A stretch of 64,000 nucleotides of DNA from Toxotes chatareus (Eukaryota > Chordata > Actinopteri > Toxotidae), in assembly GCA_016801885.1 (NCBI GenBank), contig CM028899.1:20103501-20167500 (forward strand), given 5' to 3'. Shown in pieces: positions 49,223-59,536 of the stretch. Both the position numbers and the translations under genes were made by a program. Every line of letters begins with the position of its first letter. Position 1 is the first letter of the stretch. The notes beneath the pieces were generated by a model. It did no database searches and had not been told where the DNA came from. It was given only the letters and a program-made list of their open reading frames with translations.

Positions 49223-49570
49223 ATGATTACAGTTATTTTCAACCTGGGCCTTATTTTCCTAGTTGTCGCAGACATGACAACCGATGGGGTTCAAAATTTC
49301 ATCGCTGCACAGTTTTCAGAATTTCAGATCACCAGTGAGGTTGTTCCTGAATACACACCCAGAGGGACAATACAGTCTGTGAGAGCTGACTCCAAGAAAC
49401 AATTAAACACGTCCTCAAAACACAACCCTTCCCCTGCTTCTTTAAACAACTGGGATCAAAAACATTTCCAAGTCAGTTTGATAGCTCACACATTTTCGTG
49501 TTTTACTTTTAGCTGCCTGTTCTCTGCTGTGTTCAGGAGACAGAGACTTCCTGTGCGCTTTAATCACTGA
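49223..49570 (+). CDS. Candidate first coding exon of a secreted protein, unidentified
   Basis: The ATG at 49223 has A at -3 and opens with MITVIFNLGLIFLVVA, a good signal-peptide profile, followed by a polar stretch. The frame runs 115 codons to a stop. A donor-like GTGAGG at 49335 would end the exon in phase 1 after 37 codons, a phase common after signal peptides. A GA-rich stretch and a non-repetitive 60-bp leader precede it, as expected for a promoter-proximal exon. I do not recognise the protein, and no downstream acceptor-bounded exon was found before the retrovirus-bearing region. A chance frame is a real possibility. Confidence 0.3.
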   Translation: MITVIFNLGLIFLVVADMTTDGVQNFIAAQFSEFQITSEVVPEYTPRGTIQSVRADSKKQLNTSSKHNPSPASLNNWDQKHFQVSLIAHTFSCFTFSCLFSAVFRRQRLPVRFNH

Positions 49571-50955
49571 AGCATCCACTGCCAGTGTTTCACGTCCACG
49601 TTTCTGCCCTGCCCAGTATGACATGGATCTGTGAATGGAGCTATTCTTATTACATTACATTATTAAGGTCAGTTTTAGCAGCTACAATAGTGCTCTGTGA
49701 AACAGCAATCTATCATGATCAACTGTTTATACAAAGCTGAGGTGTGCACAGGCAAGTGAAACTGAGTATCAGTTGCGACTTATCGTGCATGAAACAATTA
49801 AAAATGTGCAGTAATGATTTCTCCCATTTAAATCTTCAGTTTGTGCCTTGAAGTTAAAACATTTTAAACTAAAATAGCCTAAGCGGAGCCCTTTCTGCAG
49901 CTACCCTACAACTGAAACTAATCAACATGCAGCAGGTTTCTCAAAGTTGTGTTTTCAGTGAGGGATCAGGGCAGTAAGATCACACATCAACACATCAGCA
50001 TTGAGACTTTTGTTCAGGTGACAGCAATCATTCCCAGGCTGAAGAGTCCTTTAGCAAGACACAAAGTTCCTGTCGGATGGTAAGAAGAAAAAGAATTCCC
50101 CTGCTAGAATCAATAATGTGTATGAATCAAAACAGCTGTCTTTTACAATCGGCAAAGCAACATCAGCATGCTGCTGTCAGTGGATTAGGGGAGTTGCATC
50201 GTAGCCAAAGCTCTCGTTTTAGTGGCGACTGTGCGGCAACAACAACCTTGAATTATCCGTCAGGATAAAAGCAGCACCAAGGTGACTCGTAGCAACTATT
50301 GTCAGATGGTCCTCGCTTTTTCTTCAGCAAAGCGTGAAAGTGAAACGACCCACTGAATCCTCCAAGTCCCTCAGCGCTAAATGGAAAATATTACAGCGCA
50401 CACCCGCCTGCCTCCAAATTAAACACCACTACAGAGAAGAGCAGAGCAAACTATTGTTCAATATTTTACGTTCACTAGTTATGTAGAACTATATAGATGC
50501 CTGTTTGTGTAGAAAAATGTAAACTGCTATATCCATATTGAAGCTTAAATGCTTTAAATAAGATATCTGTTTCAGTGAGTAACTACAACATTAATGGTTA
50601 CATTAGAAGTCCCACTGGGGGAACCCATGATGCTAACAAATGTTTGATGCTCATTTGACTCTAATTTGCCTCTAAATGGCTACCAAGTGGCTACTGTCTT
50701 ATGTATGAAATGCTCTTTTACTTGTTAGCGAGTGAAATATAAACTGGCACAGAAAAGCAGCTTTCCTCTACAGAACCATCAGAAACCAGACAAAATAAAA
50801 CTGGCAGATGCGAAAGCCTCTGATCCGTCTGCACTATATTGCTACATGTCTACTTATCAGTTCCTGTGTTTGCAGGTCAGCCTTCTCTTTGCTTCTTGCC
50901 ATGCCCCACGTTCCAAGTGAGCTTCCATGGGGTTTGTTTATATCCTCATTTGTTT
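49571..50955. other. Non-coding stretch, nothing recognised
   Basis: No microsatellite, repeat family or exon was recognised. Open frames of about 60 codons are at chance level. Confidence 0.45.
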
Positions 50956-50959
50956 GCTT

Positions 50960-51240
50960 GTTTGTTTGTGCATTCGCTCTGCTCTGCAGCTGAGCTAACA
51001 AGGCGCCATTTTGCCCGGGCCACTGGTACGGTCCAATTAAAGCGTGTGATCAGCCAGAACGCTTTAATGATGGTTGTGGTGCTGGAGTTGACCGGCTTAC
51101 AGCGAGACAGAGAGGGAAAGAGAGATGGCATGCTGTGAGGTGGTGACTGCAGCATACCAGTGTTGTGGCTCAGTGGCTCGGCTGCAGACAACAGACAGGG
51201 TAAAATTAGCCTTATTCTCCCTTTGTCAGGAGAAAGAGAA
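50960..51240. promoter_or_regulatory. Candidate conserved element with a 10-bp perfect inverted repeat
   Basis: ATTAAAGCGT (51036-51045) and ACGCTTTAAT (51059-51068) are exact reverse complements separated by 13 bases. Each arm carries an ATTAAAG core. Surrounding sequence is complex and includes CGCCATTTTG (YY1-like) and CCCGGGCC. It lies just before the duplicated region. Confidence 0.33.
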
Positions 51241-51286
51241 AGGCCCGTCTGCCAGAGCTGCCTGAAGACTATTGTTAAAGTCCAAA

Positions 51287-52722
51287 GCTACAGTCTGTGT
51301 TTGAGGGTGAGTTCCTTGTATTTCTGTTCTCGAGGTAAATCAGTAGTCACTGCGCAAAGTTTACTAAGTTAACAACGGATATATCTATAAGTGCTAAGTG
51401 ATGGCATGGAGATCAAGGAAGACTGTAAGTCTGTGAGGATTCTCAGTCATCTGGGTCATGGTTATCCAAGGGAAGTTGAACCGAGGGCCACTGGACTGGT
51501 TTGAGGATGTTTCACCTCTAATCCAAGAGGCTTCTTCAGTTCATCAGCAACTTTTCTGGGATGGTGACGAATACAACGAGCCAGCCATGCCAGGCTGCAT
51601 CATGTCATCTGATGATTTTGTATTTGGTTCATTTTGTCTGTTAATAAAAACTGCAAAGAAATGTGGAGTCACAAACCAGACAACATAAACTGCAATCCAA
51701 AACTACCATCGTTCAAAAAGATTACAAAAAGCTGCAATGTGAAATGAAATGTGTTTTTCCTCTCAAATCACAGCTGGTACTGTCTTGTCTTTTGGTTTGC
51801 ATTTCTTAAATTTGGTTTGCAAGTCACGGTTTTTAATTTCCACTGCTCAGTTTCCCTTTTTTTTTTTTTTTTTTTTTTTCAGACCAATCAAACAGGTGTC
51901 TTCCAAAGCTACAGTATTTTTACTTTAATAATAATAACTTTACTTGTGCAGCACTTTTCAAAATAAAGTTACAAAGTGCTTTAAATATTTTACAGCAGGA
52001 CCACAAACTAGAAATAAGGCAGTAAAATGATATAATTTTACTAATATAATTTAGATAAACTTTTGAATACATCTGTTCATAGAATTGTCCCCCATTACTT
52101 TGGAATCACATTAGAAACTGATCTCTTGATGGCCAGTATGAACAGGTTTACAGCAAACACAACCTCTTTCTATGTATATTCTGGCACCTGACTTTTGTTC
52201 TAATATACACTTGAAAAATTGTGAACCTATTGTGAAGAGAACGATGTAAAATGAATGAATGACACATTTTAGGGTCATATCTATGCTCAGGTTCCAAATC
52301 ACTAGTCCTGTCTAATTCTCCATCTTATACACAGTGGTTATCACAAGAACACACACACACACACACACTGTACCGAATGGGTGTTTGTAGTGTGAACATT
52401 ACATTGGAGAATGTTTATGAAATGCCCTCACGTACACATGCTTATATACACACATGCTGTCTATACCTAACTGTTTGTGGGTGTAAATGTGCGTTGGTTT
52501 GTGTGTCCATGGGGCACATGTGAAAGTGTGTATGGCTGTGTGTGTGTGTGTGTGTGGCGTCCGACCCTTGGCTCTCAGCAGAGGCCAGCGTCTGTTGTGG
52601 AGCCCTCTAATGGATGCCCAGCTGGAGTCAGGCACACACAAGGGCAGCCAAGGTCACAGCCACTGCCTCTTAGGACCCCATCATTTGGCAGAGCTCTGCA
52701 GCCTGCAGTCTGGTCTGCTCTC

Positions 52723-52752
<30 letters not shown>
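51287..52752 (+). repeat. 1.46-kb direct repeat, copy 1 (occupied-site version)
   Basis: Starts at GCTACAGTCTGTG and matches 59537-61014 with an offset of 8250, then 8249. By eye the copies differ only at a few places: GCGC versus CAT near 51353, a pure T23 run (51857-51879) versus a T-rich run of equal length broken by GCAC and C, a cluster near 52341-52350, and GT-array length at the end. Small open frames inside are identical in both copies. It ends in a GT array directly abutting the retroviral LTR. It lacks TG...CA ends, and the primer-binding site lies 520 bp beyond it, so it is not an LTR. Confidence 0.93.
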
Positions 52753-52755
<3 letters not shown>

Positions 52756-53268
52756 TGTAATGCCAATTTATCATATAGCCATATATTCTCTTATCATACA
52801 CTCGTATATTCTCATAAACTTGTATATTCAATTCTGTGTGAAGTACATATAACTTGACCTGAAGTGACCTAATGTGCTGAGTATGCTGTTCATTGTGCCT
52901 TGTGAGGACACCTGCTTATGTCTTGGACAAAGACTGTCTATTCTTTATCTTTGTTGCTGTCCGGTGTCTCTGAGCATAACTTACACTTTATCTCAGTTGC
53001 TCATTAATTTTATCACTTGACCTCGAGCTTGTATTCTTTCCCTGCCATCCCTGCAATCCTGGTATGTGAGAAAGAGACATTAAAAGCCCTGGGAACATGG
53101 AGCTCGGGGTCAGACCTCTGTAGCATGGTGTTGCTGCGTGAGCTCTGTCCTTTCTGCAGAAATTGATTACTCTGTAAACTTTAATTTGTAATAAAACCTC
53201 AAAAGACAAAGATTGTCTAAGGAATTTTATTTCACTTCTCATCAGGTGGAAAGTGTTCTTCCACCACA
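52756..53268 (+). repeat. 5' LTR of the endogenous retrovirus
   Basis: Begins TGTAATGCC directly after the GT array and ends ...CCACCACA, giving TG...CA termini and about 513 bp. It contains a TATA-like ATTAAAAG (53079-53086), a polyadenylation signal AATAAA (53190-53195) and a short T-rich U5. The primer-binding site follows four bases later. Inserted into GT repeats, its target-site duplication cannot be read. No partner LTR exists in the window, so the boundaries rest on internal signals only. Confidence 0.75.
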
Positions 53269-53272
53269 AACT

Positions 53273-53290
53273 TAGCGACGAGGATGGGAT
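53273..53290 (+). other. Primer-binding site matching tRNA-Ser(GCT)
   Basis: TAGCGACGAGGATGGGAT matches the complement of the 3' end of eukaryotic tRNA-Ser(GCT), including CCA, at 17 of 18 positions; the only mismatch is A for the second base of TGG. The match continues one further T. The tRNA sequence is recalled, not searched. Confidence 0.8.
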
Positions 53291-53637
53291 TGGACGTGTG
53301 ATCTGGACTCCGTTGAAAAAGACAGAAAGCCGGCTGCAAAAGATTCCTCCCTGTGGGTGAGAAGCTGTCCTCGGACGGAGCCCAGTCATCGCTCCAATCC
53401 CAAAGGATTTAAAGGGAAAGAATCGCACACGGTGAGAAGTGTTTTGATGTTGTTTGTGAGAGGTTACAGAGTTAATCAGAGAATTAAGAGTGTAAACCGG
53501 TATATCTCGCATAAGCACTTGCAGACAGACGTGTCTTGGTTATTATTGTAGTATTTGAGAGTTTCTGGTGTATCTGCTTGAAAAAGTGGACCAGTTTATT
53601 CTGTGAATACAAGAGACAAAATAATCAGAGATAAAGG
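53291..53637 (+). other. Retroviral leader with candidate splice donor
   Basis: About 350 bp between primer-binding site and gag start. CACACGGTGAGAAG puts a good donor (G before GTGAGA) at about 53431, suitable for an env subgenomic transcript. The packaging signal would be expected here, but no structure was verified. Confidence 0.55.
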
Positions 53638-54636
53638 ATGGGTAAAAGTCAGAGTAAGGTGAAGTCCGATGTGGAGCCAACTCCCAAAATTCTCCCACCA
53701 ATAATAAAATTGATGATTGAGAAAAATCCTGAAAGCATGAATCAGTTTAAACAGTGGGTTGATTTGGGGTTTCCAGGAAATGGCAGCTTTAGCCTGAGAC
53801 AATTAGACCAACTGAAGACATGTTTGGAGGCAAAAAAAAAAAAAAAAGTGCAGAGCAGCATGCAGCTTTGTCCAAACGTAAACGAGAGAAGCATGAATGG
53901 TTTAAAGCAGACTGGAAGGCATATAGCATGTGGAGAGAAGAGGGAAAGAAGGAGATAAAGAATTGAAAGTAACAAACGCAAAAGTACAAGACATATTCCT
54001 TACAGGAGAATGAAGAAACTAATACACTTTGTCCTTCTGTTCCTTCTGTGAGTCAATATGTCAAGGTGGATCGCGACCTCGACTCCTGCCCTCCGACCGC
54101 ACCTCCACTGCCACATGAGCCTGGTGGGGATCTGGGAACAGCAGAAGGATCCTCCAGACGTCTAACAGAAACATCATCACCTCCACCAGCATCATCCTCA
54201 TCCCTGATTCAACCACATCTAAACCTGATGCTTTACAGACCAGGACTGTGTCACAGCTGAGAAAAAAACTCCCACAGCTGGGTGAGAACACACCTGGCAA
54301 TAAGGGACAAAGCTTGATTAAATTATATCAGACGACACACTGTGCATGCTGAAGACACTATCAAGGATCAACAGAAGAGATAGAAAGACAAAGTCGACAA
54401 GGATCTACACACGGCAGCCTTAACCATGTACAGGGGTGCTCAACCTATGGCTGGCGGACAAGGACGTGGCCGCGACCGGCCAAATAGAGGTCGGGGACGA
54501 GAACGTGAATATGATGGAGGTGGACACTGGCAATATGACCCTAAACATCTGTTTTGACTGTCATCAGCAAGGACACTGGGCTAAAGATTGCCCTAAGAAG
54601 AATGGCTCTGTGCAAACTACAACTGCTGCAAAGTGA
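53638..54636 (+). pseudogene. gag: Retroviral gag pseudogene
   Basis: The ATG at 53638 opens MGKSQSKVK, with Gly2 suited to N-myristoylation and basic residues typical of matrix. The first frame reads about 64 codons to an A16 run (53832-53847), after which gag-like charged sequence continues in another frame with stops. An Arg/Gly-rich nucleocapsid segment (about 54428-54520) and a CCHC knuckle (CFDCHQQGHWAKDC, about 54547-54588) lie in different frames. About 1 kb in total is short for gag, so capsid sequence seems partly deleted. Confidence 0.85.
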
Positions 54637-54639
54637 GTG

Positions 54640-55140
54640 CGGGACGGGGCAGGAGGAGAGGAGCAATCTGACCACAGCGACAGTGACTCACAGACTACAG
54701 GAGGTAACACACACGCACACACAAGCACACACACTGCTTGCAATGAAGACCAGCTTTGCTCACACACTACAGGACATGTCAGCTGATTCACTACACTGCA
54801 CAGCACATGTTTCAGAAGGGCCAGATGAAAGGTTTGAGAAAGTTTGGAACAGAAAGCCACTAGAAGTGGAGAAATTAAATATGACATGTATTTATTGGAC
54901 AAAGAAGGCTGCTGCTGTCTCTGTATCTCTCTCTCATTCACAAGATGAACTGTTTGATGGTGCGTCTCCACACGTGTCGTTGGCGAAACCTGCCCACTGG
55001 ACATGGCAGGAAATGGGACCATGGCTCCACAGACAACAGACCCTCTCTGATTTCAGGCCCACGAAAGGGGATCCCAGAACACTGTACAGCTTAAAGGGGT
55101 GATGTATATAAAACAAAACTTACATCTACTGCCTTTGTCG
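54640..55140 (+). pseudogene. pol: Degenerate protease-to-RT junction of pol
   Basis: Open for most of its length in one frame, but interrupted by an AC-rich stretch (54703-54733). No Asp-Ser/Thr-Gly protease motif is visible. The segment reading SLAKPAHWTWQEMGPWLH (about 54980-55027) appears to be pol sequence just upstream of RT. The protease is therefore missing or unrecognisable. Confidence 0.6.
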
Positions 55141-55154
55141 ACAGAACAATTTGC

Positions 55155-56327
55155 TTGATTCCTAATACACACACTACACCTTGCATGCTTTCACACGACA
55201 CATCAGTTGACATGGCTGAACTATCTGAGGTGCCACCCTGTTTGTGGGCGCGTCACAAATATGACGTGGGGCTTATTGAGGGAGCCACACCTCTTGTAGT
55301 TCACCCAAAATCAGATTACAGACCATGCATGAAACAATATCCATTGAAACCAGAAGCGCTAAATGGTATCAGGCCTGTTTTTGATTCACTTTTAAAGGCT
55401 GGAGTTATAGTTCCGTGCGATGACTCCCTGTCAGAACACCAATTTTTCCAGTTAAGAAAATCAGAGACGCAGATCAACCCACTGAGTGGCGATTTGTACA
55501 AGATTTGCAAGCAGTAAATGCTGCAATACATCCATGGCGCCCCAAGTTTCAAATCCACATACAATTTTGTCGTTAATTCCACCTAATGCCACTCATTTTT
55601 CTGTCATTGATCTCACAAATGTTTTTTTTTCTCCGTCCCGTTCATCCAGACAGTCAATTCTGGTTTGCATTTTTTTTCGATGGTAAGGGCTACACTTGGA
55701 CTCGCTGTCCACAGGGATATTCAGAAAGTCCTGGAGTATTTCACAGTGCGCTGCGTGACAATTTACAGAGCCTCCATTTGCCTCTAGGCTCTGTTTTGTT
55801 ACAGTATGTTGATGATTTGATGATTTGTAGTCCGTCACAGGAAGCATGTAAAACAGATACAATAGCATTGCTAAAACATCTAGCAAATAATGGCCATAAA
55901 GCTAGCTTGTCAAAACTGCAGTTTGCTCAGACTTGTGTTACATATTTGGGACATGTGATCACAGCAGAGGGCAAATCTCTCTCTCCCAAACGTATTGAAG
56001 CAGTTCAATCTGTACCAAAACCAATCACCAAAAAGCAAATGATGAGTTTCTTAGGCATGACGTCATATTGCAGACAGTGGATCCCAAATTATTCAGAGAG
56101 AGAGGCACCTCTCTCTTCCATGATTCATGGTAACAATCTTTGTGCACATGACAAACTGACTTGGACTGACCACACTGACAAAGCCTTTACTGACTTAAAG
56201 GCTTCTTTGCAGGCTGCTCCCACACTGGGACTGCCAAACCCTGACCTTCCTTTTACTCAGTTTGTTGACCAGAAGGACGGATACATGACCTCTGTTTTGA
56301 CACAGGAGCATGGGGTAGACTGAGACC
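55155..56327 (+). pseudogene. pol: Reverse transcriptase pseudogene
   Basis: Starts with the VHPKSDYRP and YPLKPEALNGIRP fingers region (55295-55375). It shifts frame near 55435 and again in a T-rich stretch near 55622. FSVIDLTN carries the first catalytic Asp, CPQGYSESPGVF is the LPQG-type motif, and YVDD (55805-55816) is the active site. VTYLGHVI and SFLGMTSYCRQWIPNY follow in the thumb/connection. The final frame ends at 56321-56323, where pol continues in another frame. The catalytic aspartates themselves are present. Confidence 0.93.
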
Positions 56328-58339
56328 TGTAGCTTATTTTTCCACCAAGCTTGATCCTGTTGCTGCTGGTCTCCCTCTCTGTCTGCGTGCTGTAGCTGCA
56401 GCAGAGAAGGCTGTGGTTGCATCACGTGACATTGTGGGTTATGGAGATTTGACACTCATGGTTCCTCATGCTGTTGCTCACATTCTGCACACACAGAAAA
56501 CCTCTCATCTCTCTGCACAGCGCTGGTTAAGATATCACACTACTTTGCTTGATATGCCTAACATTACTGTTAAAAGATGCAGTGTACTTAATCCAGCAAC
56601 TCTTCTCCCAACTGCAGCAGATGGAGAGCCACATGACTGTCTTCAGATTCTTGATGAAGTTTGCACACCCAGACCAGATCTTTCTACGCAGCCCATACCA
56701 AATGTAGACATGGAGCTGTTTGTGGATGGTTCCGCGTCCCGCAACGTGGACACAGGTGCTGCTCAAGTGGGTTTTGCAGTAGTGACACCACATGACATTT
56801 TGCTCAGTGGCAAATTGCCACCACACTTTTCAGCACAAGCTGCAGAACTTGTAGCTCTTACTGAAGCCTGTAAACTGGCTTCAGGTAAAACTGTGAATAT
56901 TTACACAGACTTGCGTTATGCGTTTGGAGTGGTGCACGATTTTGGGGCCCTCTGGCGACATAGAGGATTTCTTACATCTTCTGGCAAGCTCATCTCACAC
57001 CATAAACTTGTGTCTGCATTGCTAGATGCCATCCTCCTTCCAGCATCTATCTCTGTGATCAAATGTGAAGCTCACACTAACAATTCTGACTCTATTTCTA
57101 CAGGAAATGCTGCAGCAGACGCAGCAGCTAAAGCTGCAGCATTGTCTGGTTCACCTTTCACAGTTAACTGTTTGATTTTGTCTAACACTTCTGATACTTG
57201 CTCATCTGCTGATGTTTCTGTTCTGCAGTCTCTTTCCACTCCTCAAGAGCGCACCATGTGGTCAAAATCAGGTGCCACATTTAGGGACTCAGTGTGGATG
57301 GGTCCAGATAACAAACCTTGTTTGCCACGTGCTCTTTTCCACTGTTATGCTAAACTGTCCCATGGAAGAGACCACGTGGGCAAAGGGGGAATGTGTGCTG
57401 CTGTTAATTCATCTTGGTACACACGTGGTTTTTCAACTTTTGCACAGGATTTTTGCAGGAAATGCCTAATTTGTGCATCCAACAATGCATCAGGGGCTAT
57501 TCATATGCCACCTGCTGGTCATCCACCACCTGACAAACCTTTTGATCATTTAATGATGGATTTCATTGAACTAAAACCAAGTGAAGGGAAAAGATACTGT
57601 CTTGTAATTGTTGACATGTTCAGTGGGTTGAAGTTTTCCCCTCTTCCAAACAGGATGCTGGAGCTGTGGCTAAAGCACTGCTAACTGAAATTATTCCTAG
57701 GTGGGGAATTCCTTCAGTCATCAGCAGTGACAATGGACCAGGTTTTGTCAACCAAGCCCTGAAAGAAGTGTCAGACTATCTTGGGTTTGACATACGTCAT
57801 CATTGTTCATATCATCCACAGAGTGCAGGTGCTGTTGAAAGAGAAAATGGCACCATTAAAGCAAAACTTGCTAAATGTTGTGATGAAACTGGTCTTTCGT
57901 GGGTTAAAGCACTTCCACTGGTGCTTTTCCACATGCGCACTTGAATCAGAAATAAACATGGTTTGAGTCCATTTGAAATCTTGTTTGGCAGACCCCTCAG
58001 ACAGGTGTAGGGTCCAGTTAGGCATCCTCCCTTACCACAGGTGCATGTGATGATGCTATGTTGAGATACTGTGCCAACTTGTCTACAACCTTGTCAGCAT
58101 TGCATTCACAGGTGAAAAGTGCCCTGCCATCTGCAGCCACAGCAGTCCTCCACAACTTACAGCCTGGAGATTGGGTTCTCATTAAAGATCACAGACGCCG
58201 TCACTGGAAACAAAGGCGATTCCAGGGCCCGTTCCAGGTTCAGCTGACCACTGAGACAGCTGTAAAGGTTATGGAGAAGGCCGCATGGGTACACGCCAGC
58301 CACTGCAAACAGGTTCCTGAACCAACAGCCGACATCTAG
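56328..58339 (+). pseudogene. pol: RNase H and integrase portion of pol, nearly continuous
   Basis: An uninterrupted 423-codon stretch (56413-57684) holds RNase H with FVDGS (Asp, about 56725), AAELVAL (Glu), YTDLRYAF (Asp) and a final Asp in NAAADAAAK. It continues with an integrase zinc-binding region (SHGRDH, then CRKCLIC) and the first core Asp in MMDFIEL. A frameshift near 57660 moves the core to frame 57666-57944, with SDNGPGF (second Asp) and AVERENG (Glu), spaced D-35-E. A stop at 57943 and further shifts precede the C-terminal GPY/F domain (58058-58339, with LQPGDWVLIKD and RFQGPFQV). Confidence 0.93.
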
Positions 58340-58589
58340 ACACCAGGGGAGTAAAGCTGAGGAGCTGACACAAATTCACCTCTAGACCCAGAATAATGGT
58401 TTAAGAATACAATTGACTCATCTAGACGTTGAGGAAGACAACTGGGGTGTACGCCGTGCGCTGCCCCTAACCTGCAGCTGCGTTGGAACCATCTGCAATA
58501 TAAGAGTGAGGGGTGAAAAAGCGCCCTCCTCCACCAGTAGCGTGCCAAGCTCCAACGAAGTGACCACAAGCTCCGTGACACCAACAAGA

Positions 58590-59536
58590 GCATCAATGGA
58601 GCCCAGACCATGGCATCCCTTCAGGGGCCAGGATGGTGCGGTCTCAGAGGTTCAACAGCTTTACTTATACTTTTAGCTGTATTTGTGGTATTTGTTATTT
58701 TTTTCACACATCATACACCACCAGCTAATGTTCATAACCTAACCAGTGTACATCCTAATGTGTCACAATTCTGAGCGCACATGAGCACTCCACGCTCTGT
58801 TGATTTATATGAAACTAATCTGTGAACATTGTGGCTAAATTTCACAGCTCAACAACTGTATGGAGGTAATACGTCCTGTTTTATGTGTGCAGCAGGCAGA
58901 CCCAGATTGCTTATGATAGGTATGACGACTGTTTACTAGCTCGAGGAGCCCGCTCTAGAGTCTCCTCTTGGTCCTCATGTAATCTAGGATCCACAGGGAA
59001 GACTCCCGCCGCCCACAAGGACAGCTCCACCACCTTTAAACAACACACACATTGTCTGTTATTATCGCCCCACCGGTAACCAGTCCGTCGGAAATTGGAC
59101 GGGCCCTGTACTCAAATTGTAGTGGCACAAAAGAACATCTCTAGCGACTTTGTCCTGAATAAAAAACAACTGCAAGCCCTGGTATGGTACGCAGTGGATA
59201 GGTAAGCAAATCTATCCAGTTCCTGATGTTTTCTGGGTTTGTGGAGATAATAATTGCGTTCTGTCCTGCCTTTCAATTGGACAGGTTTGTGTGGTCATGT
59301 AATGCTGGTACAGGAAATTGTTGTCATTCCTGAACAAAGGTTCCTTGCAGCCACTGACCGTCACCGCAGACGCGAGATGTATTTGGAATGGACCCTAACA
59401 TATACATTGATGAGACTGGCGTTCCCGTGGTGTGCCTAATGAATTTAAGGCTAGAAATTCAATAGCCGCAGGGTTTGAATCCATTTTATCTGGGTAACGA
59501 TGAACAAAAATGTCGACTGGATCAATTATATCTATT
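58590..59536 (+). pseudogene. env: Truncated env pseudogene
   Basis: After pol the sequence shows, in several frames broken by stops, surface-subunit-like segments: CYYRPTGNQSVGNWTGPC (about 59055-59108), VFWVCGDN (about 59228-59251), and at the end FKARNSIAAGFESIL and a VDWINYIY-type segment (59441-59535) of the transmembrane subunit. The sequence then switches to host repeat copy 2 without any LTR. The rest of the transmembrane subunit, including its membrane anchor, is absent. Confidence 0.75.

Larger units (their letters stand above)
52756..59536 (+). mobile_element. Truncated class I (gamma/epsilon-like) endogenous retrovirus
   Basis: Order: 5' LTR, tRNA-Ser primer-binding site, leader, gag with one CCHC knuckle, reverse transcriptase with YVDD, RNase H, integrase with a GPY/F-type C-terminal domain, and a partial env. 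The GPY/F module and single zinc knuckle place it near gamma/epsilon retroviruses. About 6.8 kb is present. It ends inside the transmembrane part of env, where host repeat copy 2 begins; no second LTR is found. All genes carry frameshifts or stops, so it is not competent as read here. Confidence 0.95.

Noticed and set aside
51287..52752. Direct repeats taken as the retroviral LTRs
   Set aside because: They begin GCTACAG and end in a GT array, lack TG...CA ends, and the primer-binding site is about 520 bp beyond copy 1. A separate LTR-like unit fills that gap.
55593..55886. 97-codon minus-strand frame in the RT region
   Set aside because: Antisense shadow of the reverse transcriptase.
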